DNA of 64,000 nucleotides from Carettochelys insculpta. Taxonomy: Eukaryota > Chordata > Testudines > Carettochelyidae. The DNA lies in contig NC_134152.1 in the NCBI RefSeq assembly GCF_033958435.1, positions 17,284,001 to 17,348,000 on the forward strand. The letters run 5' to 3'. Below are positions 12,331-24,744 of the stretch, piece by piece (position 1 is the first letter of the stretch; every line of letters starts with the position of its first letter). A program made the position numbers and the translations under genes. The notes below the pieces were generated by a model. The model worked only from the letters and a program-made list of their open reading frames with translations. It searched no databases and was not told the DNA's origin.

Positions 12331-13076
12331 CTGAATAGGGGCTGAGAAAATGACTGATTTTTCAGTGCATTGGCTGTTCAAAAATCCATCTGCACTGAGC
12401 CACAACTAAAAGTTCTGAAACAAATATGGCAAGCAACATCAAAAATTTGTTTCTGTTGGAATAAAATGTTTTGTTTCTTTCTCTGGACACTTTAAGAATA
12501 AGAACAATTAAAGAAATGGCTTTGCAAAATGGTGGTGTGTGTGCAGACCAGATGATGCTCCTAATTTTTGCCCAAAGTTTAGGGCACTCTCTTCAGATGT
12601 GTGGGACCAACATTCAATTTCCATGTGCCTGAGATGGAGAAGGTGGAACAGCTGTTTCACTGTGAATATGACAAGAATTAGATAAGCTACTGCTGCATTG
12701 AGAAACCTCTGCAAGATCCGGAAGGCTAAAATATTTCTCTTAAAACTAAAATTGGTGTATATAAAACAGCCATCGTGTCAATATTGCTGTATGGGTTGGC
12801 ATGCTGGAGTATGAGGAAAGCAAATGAATGACAGATATTGACAGCAGATGAACTAGCTGAAGAGAATAATGAGCATTTCAATGCTGCAGAAAACAAAATA
12901 TGAAGCAGCCAGAAAATGACTAGGACAAGAAATAATGCTGTTGTGGAAGACTCAAGAAAACTGCTGGCAATGGGGTGTGGATTTGTTTTTCTCATGGACC
13001 TGGGATATCAAGTGAAGTGCATGGAGCAAGAATCTAGGAAGACAGACTGCATTGGATGGACACAGTGAAGAATGAC
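12331..13076. other. Unassigned intergenic DNA
   Basis: AT-rich. Decayed LINE-like wording is seen around 12730-13080 (TATAAAACAGCCATCGTGTC; ACAGTGAAGAATGACATAGA), but no frame is kept and the family cannot be named. Confidence 0.4.
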
Positions 13077-13088
13077 ATAGAACCAAAA

Positions 13089-13414
13089 AGTAACAGAGAG
13101 AAAGCTGTGCTAGTCTGTATACTATCAAAACAAAAAATCAGTCCAGTAGCACTTTAAAGACTAACAAAATAATTTATTAGGTGATGAGCTTTCGCAGGAC
13201 AGACCCACTTCTTCAGACCATAGCCAGACCAGAACAGACTCAATATTTAAGGCACAGAGAACCAAAAACAGTAATCAAGGTGGTTCTCTGTGCCTTAAAT
13301 ATTGAGTCTGTTCTGGTAGGGCTATGATCTGAAGAAGTGGGTCTGTCCCACGAAAACTCATCACCTAATAAATTATTTTGTTAGTCTTTAAAGTGCTACT
13401 GGACTGATTTGTTG
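13089..13414 (+). mobile_element. tRNA SINE, complete inverted dimer
   Basis: The head AACAGAGAGAAAGCTGTGCT with TAGTCTGTATACTATC is followed by a forward arm (about 13139-13265), a short loop, and the same arm in reverse (about 13281-13406). The arm phrase CAGTCCAGTAGCACTTTAAA returns as TTTAAAGTGCTACTGGACTG. The target duplication ATAGAACCAAAA flanks it at 13077-13088 and 13415-13426. Arms of about 125 bases could form a long RNA hairpin. Confidence 0.92.
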
Positions 13415-13426
13415 ATAGAACCAAAA

Positions 13427-16212
13427 GGTTTAAAGATGAACAAAGCTGTGAAGTCTGGTGCTGTAGGAGACTTTTTTTTCTTGTAATTTCACTATTGCCC
13501 CTTGGTCTCTTGCGTTTCCTCTAAAGACTATTTGAATCCATCTTTGGTATTCTTCTTCCCTCACCCTTTGTTTTTGGCACCCTTCTCATCTAAAGGCAGG
13601 GAACTAGCAAGTCACCTGACTGTTAGTTAGCCTAGCAACTGGGACAGTCTGTAAGATCAGTTCTTTGGTCATATTTATACATACCATCTTGGAGGTTGAT
13701 GGATAGATAGCCTATTAGTACCACACTAGGGTAGTTGGGAGGATCATTCACTTTGCATCATCTGCTGTTCAGGTCTCAGTTCACATCCACCCATGATGGC
13801 TTGGGGGGAAATCTAGAAGAAAAAAGGAGCAGAAGGGTCATGTATCTGTCCTGAGATCCTATTTCCAGTACCTACTGGTGCCATTTGGCTACAGAATCCA
13901 TCAGTCACCTTGGTGTGAGCTGTCCATCTAGCTGCAACAGATGGTAAAAAGAGCAACATGTACCTTCTGTTAGCCTAACCTCAGTTAGGACTTAAGCCCT
14001 TTATCCCTGTTATAGCCAAAGCTTGTTTGTATTTGGTCCTCTTTTAGTTGGGAGGCCTTAGAGTCCTTTTTGCTTTACCTTGTTTTGCTTATCTGTGTAT
14101 TCCTTTGCCAAGCTTGTAATCAATACATCTGTTACTGGTTTTGCACCTTATCACTTGTAAGACTGCTTCGGGTGAATAAATCTATTGGCAGGCACAGGGT
14201 AGGGAGCCAGATCTCACCCAGATCCCCTGGCCAAGGTATAAAATTGAGTCACTAGTACAAGACAGAAAGTGATGGAAAGACTCCTTGTGGACCTGGTTGC
14301 TGCTGAGCTGACAGACAGGAAACAAAGAAGAAAGATGAAAATATGCTACCTTTGCTCAAGATGTTAGTGAACACCACGCAAGACAAAACCCAGCCAGTTA
14401 TTTAGGATAACTTGCCAGATGCCTCACCTATATTTAGAGGAGTGGCTTGGTCATTGTTCGAGAGCGCAGTTTACGAATAGTTAACATTTTCTCTTCAGCC
14501 TATAATGATTTGCATGCTTGTAAATATCTATTACATGGTGATTCACAGATTGCTACGTCTGCTCTCTTTCTTTATTAAGCTGCATCTTAGTCAATTATCT
14601 ACCTCGTGCAACCTGTCCCATAACGCATTTGGATATGGAAGGTGAACAATATCATTGTTCATTGATACATAGTTATTCTTTTCATTTTGTATGTGGTATG
14701 AATATACATATATAAAGCCAACTGTTTGAAATATGTATTTTTGTGGTATTAAAATAAATGACAAAAGTGAAATCTCGGGCCCATTGAACTCAAGGTCTAA
14801 AATCTCATTTACATTCATGAGGCCAGGATTTCACACCATTGCATTAGTTTACTAAAGAAGTTTCACCATTAGCAAATATCAGTATTCAAGTTACTTCTTG
14901 TCACTAAAAGTACTAGGGAACACTGTAGATGCTGAGATAACTATATATATTTATCATACGTTTATTGGCAAATTTTTCAGCTCTGCCGCTGCCGATGTAG
15001 AAAATTATGTGTGCTCTTATCGCAAGCGATAATTTGGGAAAGCAAATTTGCAGCAGGGAAGACTGACATTTTCAATGTTCTACAACAAACATTTCTGTTA
15101 TGCGTGGGAAAACTCCAGTAGATGAAAGGGAAAACCCTCAGATTTAAGGTCCAGTGGGCTGTAATATATCATCAAACATAGCACTACTGTTCTTAGCAAA
15201 CTTTTCTTCCTTGTACTTCATTAAAGATAATTATCTGATCTCTATATAAACAATAACAAATTTATGGATTGAGTAATTTCATTGAACTCAGTGGCATTAT
15301 GCCAGTAAGATATTTAGCTCTCAAACTTGAACTGTGTTTTGTCAATTCTCCTTTTATCTATGATTTTATCCACCAACACCATCAATACTCTGTGTGTTCA
15401 GGTGTGTGGCTATGTCCCTCCTCCACCTCCTACTCAAAAGCCTTGGAAAACAGATGGGCCTTCATAGTAGCAAGTAGTCGATTCCTTACTTCATTTTTTT
15501 CCCTCTACGTGATTACAATTTTAATCTATGTCAGTGCTGCAAGGTTTTTTCAGCATTACTTATTTTGGTGTTCTAATGTCTAAATAAATAATGTTGGGAA
15601 AAGGCATTCATACAGGCAGAGCATTGCAAAACAGAGCATTCTCATTTACAGCCATAGTTCACAGCTACTGCATTGCAAAAGGAGGTTTTGCATGAGCTAG
15701 TAATAGCCATACTTTGTTTCCACACATTCCTTTTCCACAGGTGAAGGGGTCAGCAACAGCCATTCACAGAGCTGGAGTAATTATTTGGAAGGAAAAGCCC
15801 TCTTACATCGAATTATCCTGAGCGGCCGTGTGAACTCTTTCAGGTGTGGGGGGGAGGTGTTTAGTTTGTGTAGACAAACCCTTAGTTTTTTCAAAGTTTT
15901 CCCATGAGGGACAGGAACAACTAGCTTGTTAAGCCCAAATCCAAAAAGTTGTACTGAAGCAAACGCAAAAAAATACATCCTGCTCCAAAACAATATCGTT
16001 TGCTCTAAAGAAAACACATGAATGTGCAAGGATCTGTATCTGCAATTTCAACACTCACCTTTAGTAATTTTCACCTCACAGCATTACTCTCCACATAGAT
16101 TGACTGGTTACAGAATGTTTCTTCAAGTCATAGCAAGGTGCCAGATTCACACAGAAAGGATGAGTAGTGGTAACTTTAATTTGTTTGCAAATTAAGTTGA
16201 TAACACATTGTT
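13427..16212. other. Unassigned intergenic DNA
   Basis: No gene recognised. The stretch 14460-14820 is AT-rich and free of clear repeats; whether it is conserved cannot be judged from one sequence. At 14775-14835 there is a copy of the motif GGGCCCATTGAACTC...GGCCAGGATTTCAC, a recurring short dispersed phrase. Confidence 0.4.
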
Positions 16213-16403
16213 GGCTGTACTTACACTACAAAAATAACATCTACACACACCCGACTTCAAAGTTAAACTTTGAAGTAGGGCACTGCTCCGTTTCCGGGAA
16301 TGAAGTAAGGACTCCAAAGTAAGGGAAAATGTGTGTAGACTCTCTGCTGGCTACTTCAATGTAATGCATAATGTCAAAGTTATTTCCTCGTGTAGACGCA
16401 CCC
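16213..16403. mobile_element. Short inverted-repeat DNA element (MITE)
   Basis: The left end GGCTGTACTTACACTACAAA and the right end (reverse complement GGGTGCGTCTACACGAGGAA) are related and both lead into AATAAC. A local palindrome ACTTCAAAGTTAAACTTTGA lies inside. About 190 bp long with no coding content. Confidence 0.6.
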
Positions 16404-17133
16404 ATTGTTTAACCTATAGCTGGGTTTGTTGAGAAGTTAATTACCTCTTACAAGTAGTTCATTTTGGTGGTATTGAATCAGGATGCCAGGCAATCAACAG
16501 CTGGGGACACCATCTGTGAATCAGCAGAGACCCCCCACCCCTCCGCCCAGACTATGAATATGAATTGCATTGGGGCCCAGACTTGCCCCTTTCCAGGCGA
16601 TGTACTGAAAATTGTGTTAAAATTACAAGCTATCACTTGTAAGTTTGTAAGTGGTGTCCAGGTCCTGCATGTAGGCTAAGGGGCTTTGCAGGGCACCACA
16701 TTAGCTGGGTCTTGTGAAGGCAGCATGCAAAGAGTCTGCTTAGAGTAAGACAGACCAATTTGTGAGACTGACTCAGGGAGCACCCAGGAAGGTGTCGCTC
16801 CTCTTTTGATTCATGCAAGTTAAGACTCTGGAGTCTAAGAAACAGAGTATGCTACACTGCCATTTTCCAGAAAAGACTAAAAAAAAGCCCTGTAATTTCT
16901 TTATGTGTATGTCACATACATAACAGAGAATTGGCAAACTCAACAGACTAATTTCTTGTGAGCTGCCTAGTTACTGGGGTTTCTCTTTTGTGAGGTCTTT
17001 ATTGTCCTAGCTCTGCCCCACTTCTTCAGCCTGATAACCCCTCTTACGCCCTGATTTGGAGCTACATTGAGCCCTAGCTGGTCTGGCTTCCATTAACAAC
17101 AAACCACCTTCTTCTCCCTGCAGGGCCCTAGAG
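16404..17133. other. Unassigned intergenic DNA
   Basis: No gene or repeat family recognised. The open frames here (up to about 70 codons) have no kept motif. Confidence 0.4.
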
Positions 17134-18620
17134 CAAGGGTGAGCAAACGTGTTATGTAAGTGTAACCCTTCTATTAATGCCAGATGCCTGCCAGAAGGGC
17201 CGGGTTCAACTCTTGTGGGGTTTTCCTGTCAAGGATACAACCAACCGGCTCGAGCCCCCACCCAGTGGCCTGGGACAATTTCACCCCCGTGCTGGGTGCC
17301 TGTAAGGCAGTTCTCCACCCCCCCGCTCGCAGCACAGAGTCTGAGACAGAAATGGCTCTTTTAATGACCATAACCTACTGCAAGGTTACAGTGACAGATG
17401 CAGTATATCTAAGCAAAGAAGAGACAAACCCCCTTCACCCAGATACCATCCCCATATGCAGTAGAACCCAGTCTCTTGCTGGGGTCTTGGCCCTTTACCC
17501 CACACACAGTTACAGGGCGTACCTTCTGCAGTGCAGTCCCAAACCCAAAGCCTGCAGATACATCACCAGGGCAGTACTAGCTGTCCACTTGCCTGCAGCC
17601 TCCCCTTGCTGCCACCAGCCACCCACCAGATGCCCACCATCATCCAGCACCGCTTCTACCGGCTGCCGTCGTCACTCCTAACCCCACTGCTTGGGATCAC
17701 TCTAAGGCAGAACCCTGTGATTTCAGCTCTGTGTGGCCTCAGCTGCCACTCTGTGATTTCAGCTCCTGGTAGCTCTTATATGGGGTTTCACAAACACCCT
17801 AGTATCCAGCTCTATCTTTCAACAGTTGGGGAGGGTTAGTCAAACCAGGCTTATAGCTACATGGCCAAGGCATAGGCAAGGCCATGGCGCTCAACAAGCT
17901 GGCTCAGCCAGTGCCCCTCCCCTTTTTTCTCACAATGCTTTAAACCAGGGAGCCCTGTGTAATCAATGTCTTAAACACCTAAGGCGACTGCCCTGTCCCC
18001 CACAACAACCCAGAGCATTGGTGAGATCTCACAACTCCCGCATAAAGTGTCAGCTTAAACTGTGATTTTACAACTACATGTTTACAATAGACCAAATCTC
18101 ATGGCTTACTTGCTACCCATTAGGCTTTGCCTGAAAAGGTATCACACATGCACACCTTTGCATTCTTATGCAAATGATCACTGGGAGGCACACTCCTCCC
18201 AGCCTCAGTATCACACCTGCCACCCTTTGCATTCTCATGCACATGACCTCTGGGAGACACATTCCTCCCAGCCTTCAGCAGCATTCCGTTCCTTCTGCCA
18301 CATTCCCTACATCAGGTCCCACATTTTGTCCCTGCAATTAGCAGGGACCCCACAACCTGTTTAATGTAATCTAAACTGATGGCAATTTTGGTTATTTTCA
18401 TATGAAAAAAAAAAACCCTTCCAGCAAGTGTAAGAAAACAAGTCTGTAGAATGTAAAAGCATTATTATTAGTCGATACATAACTGTGAATACATGGACAT
18501 AAAAACAGTACCATATTTCAACATTTGTAGTGAGATGGATGAGCCTGAGACCCAGCAGCTACCCCTCTACGAAATTTCTTGCTCCCTCCAGGGATCCACC
18601 CTCAAATTTGCCCACCCCTG
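17134..18620. mobile_element. hAT-like DNA element split by an LTR
   Basis: The left end CAAGGGTGAGCAAACGTGT and the right end (reverse complement CAGGGGTGGGCAAATTTG) match as short hAT-type terminal repeats. The 8-base flanks CCCTAGAG and CCATGAAG agree at 5 of 8 positions, only weakly supporting an old 8-bp target duplication. Most of the interval is a later LTR insertion; little more than the two ends of the DNA element remains. Confidence 0.55.
17161..18354 (-). mobile_element. LTR retroelement long terminal repeat
   Basis: Read on the minus strand it runs from TGTGGGGTCCCTGCTAATTG to GGGTTACA, so it has TG...CA ends. It carries a TATA-like CCATATAAGAGC (complement near 17770-17782) and downstream an ATTAAA (complement at 17359-17364). 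Its length of about 1.19 kb fits a vertebrate LTR. No open frame of gag, pol or env is next to it, so it is a solo or orphan LTR. No convincing target duplication was found, so the exact edges are uncertain. Confidence 0.65.
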
Positions 18621-20512
18621 CCATGAAGCCTGGTCAGGATACATTAGATGTAGACTGTACAATGGGAGTTGAGAAGTGAGGTTGAAGAGAAGGAAGTCAG
18701 AAACTACGTGGAAAATGGGTTGAGAATGTTAATCTTGAATTTCTTCTTTTGCATTATTGCCTGCTGGCAGCAGTGCAGCAACACCTTGACTAACTGACTA
18801 ATGATAATCCTGTAGCCTATATTCATTCTATTATTTTTCCGCAGGACCTAGAAACACCTGTTGACTCTGGTACACCTTGTCCTGTGATTGACAATAAGTG
18901 TTTTGATGGCTTGTTTCACAGCTTTAGTTGTACCTCAGGAGTTTAATTCCTTTGAGCTGTGAAGGAAAACTCTAGCCTTATCTGTGCTCACCCAATTCTT
19001 GTTCAGATTTTCTTCCTGGGTTTCTGCTTGCCTTTACTGATTTAATTAATACTTCTATATCCCTAAGCTATATACCTGCTGACTTTAAATCTGTTGTCAT
19101 TTATCCATTATTAAAGCAGCATTCCTTGCCTGATTATTTGGCTGCTAGTTACAGAACTACTGCCAAACTCCCATTCCTCTATGAGAGGTTAATGTGAAGT
19201 TACAGAACAAGTCAAAAGGAATAAGACTTATCTTCGTAGTTTAAAGCATGAAACCCTAAAGATCTTTAGGGACAAATTAGCTTGTAATCTTGGTCCTGCA
19301 CCTTTCTATTTTCCTGTCCTTGATGCCAGTGACCATTTGGAAAGAACACTCTGCTGAACACTGTTTACCTATTTTTGTAAATAGATGTGAGCAAGGTAAT
19401 CAACGTTAACAATTACCCCTGGGCCTCAAACTTACTCCCTCTTGCTCTGCACGCCCAGTTTTCTGGTTTAATGTCATATGTCCCCCTTTTGGGAGATGGC
19501 TGCATTCTTACAACATAGGAACAAAGGGGACTTGACAATGGCAGGAACAGAGAACGTTACCGTCTTTGTCCTCTGCTTTTGTTAGGAAGGGTACCCTAGC
19601 CCTATGAATCACTAGGTGCAGGATGATGGATTCTGGTGGGATGGGACTGTGCCTCCTTTTGAGTAACTATGGCTCACAGTCCTCCAGTACCCAGTCACAA
19701 TGTGAAAGAGTAGCACTGCATAAATGCACTACTTTTCATTCAGACCACAGCATCTGCTGACAGCTAAGCACTAATCCTCAGTTCCTCAGCTTGATTCTCT
19801 CCCCGCCCCCATTGGACTAGAAGATGTAAGATCATCACGGAGCAGATCCTAGACCATGTCTGCAAACAACTCTGTTGCTCCACGAGTACCCCAAAGTTCC
19901 CTCTACTTTTTGCCAGCCGTATGCAGAACAAATTTTGCTATGTGCATCAAGGCATGTGTGGATGTGCACCACCAGTAGATAGACAGCTGCCTGCTGTGGG
20001 CACAGTGAGCACTTTGCCAATCTCCTGGCCAGCCACCCAAGCACACAGCTTACGGGGCACACTGGCATGCACTCTGATTGCACTCATCCCCAACTGACCT
20101 GGTGTCCGTGCACAGCTTCTTAGCAATATGCTGTTTTATTCCTTGCTTGCGCTCTAGAAAATGTAAATGTTTATGATATTTTAAACTGAAAAGGTGTTTC
20201 TCAAATGGAGCTGCTAAAATTACTCATTCACACTTTTCAAAAAGTCATGAAAACCACATAAAACATTTTAGTTTATAGTTGTATGCAAAATATTTGGGAG
20301 GAGGGATATACCCAATTTCATCCCCTCTTAGCTCAAACTGATCATTAGTGTCCCAACATTTACGGACATAATTGCTTGATATATATATTACTTAAAACAC
20401 ACAGCCACCTTCACTGGATATGTTGTATGGGTCTGCCTATGTATTCAGTCCTACACTTACATGAGTTTGGGCCCAGGTGAAAAGCACCTGTCCAAGGCTG
20501 CTGCAGCAAGCA
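18621..20512. other. Unassigned intergenic DNA
   Basis: No gene or well-kept repeat is recognised. AT-rich with short unrelated open frames. Confidence 0.4.
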
Positions 20513-20529
20513 CAGTGGGGAAGGGGTAC

Positions 20530-20682
20530 CAGTCTGTTCTGATGTGGCTGTGGTCTGAAGAAGTGGGTCTGTCCCACGAAAGCTCATCACCTAATAAATT
20601 ATTTTGTCAGTCTTTAAAGTGCTACTGGACTGCTTTTTTTTTTGATAGAGTATAGACGAACACAGCTATCTCTCTGTTACTG
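20530..20682 (-). mobile_element. tRNA SINE, monomeric copy
   Basis: The minus strand reads head (AACAGAGAGATAGCTGTGTT), linker with an A-run, then one body arm (CAGTCCAGTAGCACTTTAAA ... CCACTTCTTCAGACCACAGC). There is no inverted second arm. The 17-base target duplication CAGTGGGGAAGGGGTAC (20513-20529) and CAGTGGGGAAGGAGTAC (20683-20699) differs at one position, so this is a complete single insertion. Confidence 0.92.
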
Positions 20683-20699
20683 CAGTGGGGAAGGAGTAC

Positions 20700-22779
20700 T
20701 TGTCCTCCAGCTGGGGGGCTGACTGACACACAGACAGAGACAGAGACAGAAACAGACACACAAGACAAAATATCTGAAGCATATAGTAGATAGCTATCTC
20801 TTTCTCCACGATTGCCCAGTCCCCTTGTCTGGCCCCTTGCTGTCCCTTTGTACATTTTAACAGTCCCTGCTAGCAGAGCTCTCCCTTTCCTTTTTATGAG
20901 AAATAACTACATCCCATTGTCCTGGCGCAACCAAACCATCACCTATCTTCAAGCTATGATAACAGGAAGCTTGATACCAGATTTGGTGGTCCTAGCGCTT
21001 ACCATTTAGGAGGAGTTCTTAAACAAACAGACCAGACAGACGGATACACTCAGACAGACAAACTCTCTCAAATATATAGCAGACAGGTATATCTTGCAGG
21101 TTATCTAAGGTACATTACATCGTTACACAATTGTTATATAGAGTCACCAGATGACTTGCATGAGTTTTCATCTATCCCTGTTTCACTTGGCCTTCTTTCT
21201 AATGGGCTGCTTCAGGAGTTATCTCCTGTGTTGAGTATTTGCTGTCTGTAGCGCTTCACTACTGGATGGTATTCTAGAGTTGGAGAGTCAAACAGTGCTG
21301 CTGTGTAGATAACACAGATGTTTCAACGTTTCTACACCTGATTTCATTTAATCTCTATAAGAGTGTTTGTCCAAAATTTAACGTTTGAATGAATACAATT
21401 CGATTAAGCCTAAGTGTTTGGAAACCAAGTTTGGGCACTCCAGCTGCCTTACATTGTGTTTTCCCTTCCCGTTCCCTTTCAGGGTTTGAAATCACATTAT
21501 GTCTTGCTATAGAAAATCAGTTTCAATTCATTGTTTTAACTGTGTTAAATGTCTTCGTGACTCACGTGTAATCATATTTGTAAACAGCTTTGATATTTTT
21601 CCAGATACTGCTATGCAAATAAAATACTGTTTCTGAAGCAAACCATTTTGAGTTACAAATAAAAAATCTCTGTAACTTCTGTATTAAAGTATAATCACAC
21701 TCGGGCTAAAAACTCCTTTCCTTTTTAATTCTGGCCTTATTTGAGCAATTTCGAAGCAGCTTCCTCTTCTTTAGAACAAACCTAAGGGACGGGTTTAATA
21801 GGATGGGGGTTTCTGGGCACAGCTAGAGAAATCAATGCAGGTTATCTTTGTTTAAAATCTGGGCCACTTACAGCCCCAGGCTGGGATTTTTCTTCTCACT
21901 AAGGCAAATCCAATCAGCCTCTACAGCACCTCTGCCAGCCCCATTGGCCAGCCAGAAGCCACACAAGCAAACCCACAGACTTCTCAGCTTCTATACCAGC
22001 CTAGACCAACAACCTCCAGCTTAAGATGAGAGGCTCTTAAGCCTGTTTTACCAAACTCCACACAGATACTTCCAGACCCCCAACGGGCCCAGCTCCAGAC
22101 CCTGGTCAATATATACTTGGATCTTACCCAACCAACCATGAAAAACCAGATCCTTTAATCCAATATCTAAGGGTTTATTAATACGAAAGGAAGAATGGGG
22201 TTAGAGAGAAGAATTGTTAAAGCAATACTTTAAATGCATCAGTCACAAGTACTGAAGGAGGCCAGCAATGTTCTATGCTGATTCTTGAGAGTCTCTGGAA
22301 GTTGCTTTCAGGGACCATAGATTCAGTCATTGGAGCATTGTAGATCCAGCCTGCTGGGGTCCACATGCTGGGACGTGGCCCCTTGGAGACCACAAGACAA
22401 AGGATGCAAGATGGACACAGCTAAATCCACATCATTCCTCTCAAGAATGGGTCCCCCTGTCCAGACAGGCTTAATTCATGGGTCTGAAAGTACCTGCCAG
22501 GGCCCATCTTACAGCCTTTCATGGGCTAACTCCTGCACCCCATCCTGCCACCTTGTGGGGAAACTGACCAAGCTGGATGCACAAAGCAGCTGATATTGCT
22601 GCTCATTCCTACACTGGCCTGCAGCTCCTTCACCTCAAGCAGCCCAGGGGGTGCACAAGGAAAGGGGGGAGAACACGGCTGCTGATGCCTCAGCGCAGCC
22701 CAGGTGGGGAAGTGACCTGAGCAGAGAGAGCCCTGGGGTTGTGTATTCAGAGCAGGGGAGAAGGACTCTTTCTAGTCCA
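20700..22779. other. Unassigned DNA, probable decayed retroelement
   Basis: The stretch 20700-21100 has ACAGACAGA-rich sequence and a diverged direct repeat (about 20757-20802 and 21053-21096). From 21880 to 22640 it is CT-rich, with a TTTATTA (AATAAA-type signal on the minus strand) near 22175, which may be an old minus-strand LTR. No coding domain is recognisable. Confidence 0.35.
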
Positions 22780-23020
22780 CATTTACATTATTTTAAAATA
22801 GACATATCAGCACACCCGACAGACATAAGTTTCACTGACAAAAGCGCCAGTGAGGGTAGTGCTATGTCAGCAGGAGACACTCCAGCTGCTTGCTGGGGTG
22901 GTTTAATTGTGCTGAGGGGAGAGCTCACTCCTCTCCAAATAGAGGACCTAACACAGGAAACCATACAGCAGCACTGCTGCAGTGGTAGAGCCATGCCATG
23001 GGAAGGTCCATAGTGTAGAC
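22780..23020. mobile_element. DNA transposon fragment
   Basis: The phrases CACCCGACAGACATAAGTTT, AGTGCTATGTCAGCAGGAGA and the end GGTCCATAGTGTAGACATTG resemble short DNA elements that are common in turtle genomes. The ends are worn, so limits are approximate. Confidence 0.45.
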
Positions 23021-24599
23021 ATTGCTTTAGATAGATCAGAATTATGTAAACACTAGAAGAATGAAATTTGATTACCGCAGGAGACCATCACTCATGGATA
23101 CTTTCTGGTCCAGTATTCAGAAGTCTTCATTTGAAGTTTTTCTTTGGCCTGGCTACTGTAGGCATGAAGGTTAGCTAATGTGTAACATATAGATAGGCTC
23201 TATCCTTGCGCTCCGTCCTCCTTAGGTCACATTCTGACTCTCCCTTATCCCCACTTTTGTTACTGTTTAGAAATGTATTGATGAGCATCTTTTAAAAAAG
23301 GGAGAGAACCACAGAGATATCAGTGCATCTGTAATTGACTTTGCACTCCACTTTGACAAAAGCCATTTAACGATCCTGTAAAATAGAGTGAATCTGGGAA
23401 AAACCAGATAGAGGAAAGAAAATGGAAACCTAGTTCACAAGCTAGAATTATTACAAAGGGTTTTCTTTTAGTGTAAATAACAAATATAATTAGCTTCAGA
23501 TTGTGGCATATTGAAGAATGAAGGCTTCTTTATTCTAGGTGGTTTTGGTAGCATTACAAATATTTCTGGAGTACAAGCAAAGCTGCTGGAAAAAGCAAAT
23601 CCTATCGTGCAAATGTAACTTGACAAAAACTGACCTTGACATGCAGCCTAGCTAATTTTAAGCATTCAGTGGGGAGGCTAATCTCTTGCTTAAAGTAAGG
23701 TTGTGTTTAAGTTGATTGATGGATGGTGGTTTCAGGGCATGGCTGAATGTGCATGTCAAAATTTCATTACATTAGGATTATTTTAGGGCCTGCGTCTACT
23801 TGGTCAAATAAACACTACCCAAGACTTTTACAGATGCAGAGGGTGCAGGATCAGGGCCTTATTTCATTTTATGGAACTTAGATGTGTCTGTATGAAAAAT
23901 ATAACAAACAGTCATGTCAAAGTATGTGCTTTTGAACCTGGTTGAATATTTACCAATACACATTGTCCAGTAAATGTTGCCATTTTTCTACTGAATAACT
24001 ATTGTGAATTACAGTTTTGGATTTTATAAAATAAATAATTGACCAGGTCTGGAGCTGGGTAATTCTATTTGTTTAAGACATTTCTTGGCAAATAGCAAGT
24101 GTGGAAACTATTCTGAAAATATCATTTTCTGACACTTAACCTGCTCTGCTCTAGCAAGGAGGCATGTCTGTGGCTTACATAGAAATACAGAAGTTCATTT
24201 TTCCACAATAGGTTGTCGAGTGAAAGTCGTACTATCTATTTATTTTGATGGAGCATCCTTCAATGCATCTCCTTGTGTGTTCAATAGTAATGTGTTCTGA
24301 TTTCATCCTGGGGTAGAGAGACTGCAAGAGATCTCAGGGATGGCATAAAACCTCCGAGTTTTTATATCATAATTAATAAACAACAATAAAAGGGGATTTA
24401 AGCCTTCCCTGAGATCTCTGGCAGTCTATACGCTGGTGACACTGAGCTCATTGACAAAATTTCCACTGACTTTAGCGGATTCTGGATCTAACTCTTATGT
24501 GGTGCATAAGCTCCCAGGGCTGGCTTTGGCACTGGAGCTCTTAAGTTTATGTGGCGGAGTGGTGCCCCAAAAAGAAGTGTGAGCCCCACAGTGCTCACA
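23021..24599. other. Unassigned AT-rich intergenic DNA
   Basis: No gene or clear repeat recognised. Confidence 0.4.
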
Positions 24600-24730
24600 A
24601 TCAAAGTGTACAATGCGAAAGTATTTTATATTATCTCAACTTTCCAGATGAGGACCTGGAGCAAAAGGAAATAAAGTGACTTGCACAAGATAACACAGGC
24701 CACTCGTGCAATGGTGTTGTAGCTGTGCAG
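24600..24730 (-). mobile_element. MIR-type CORE-SINE fragment
   Basis: The + strand shows CTTTCCAGATGAGGACCTGG and AAAGTGACTTGCACAAGATA, the antisense of the MIR core. Diverged. Confidence 0.65.
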
Positions 24731-24744
24731 GTCCCAGGGAACTG

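Noticed and set aside
13077..13426. Two independent SINEs inserted tail to tail
   Set aside because: A single target duplication encloses both arms and none lies at the loop.
17184..17681. 165-codon frame, plus strand
   Set aside because: It lies wholly inside an LTR that runs on the other strand and has no recognised motif.
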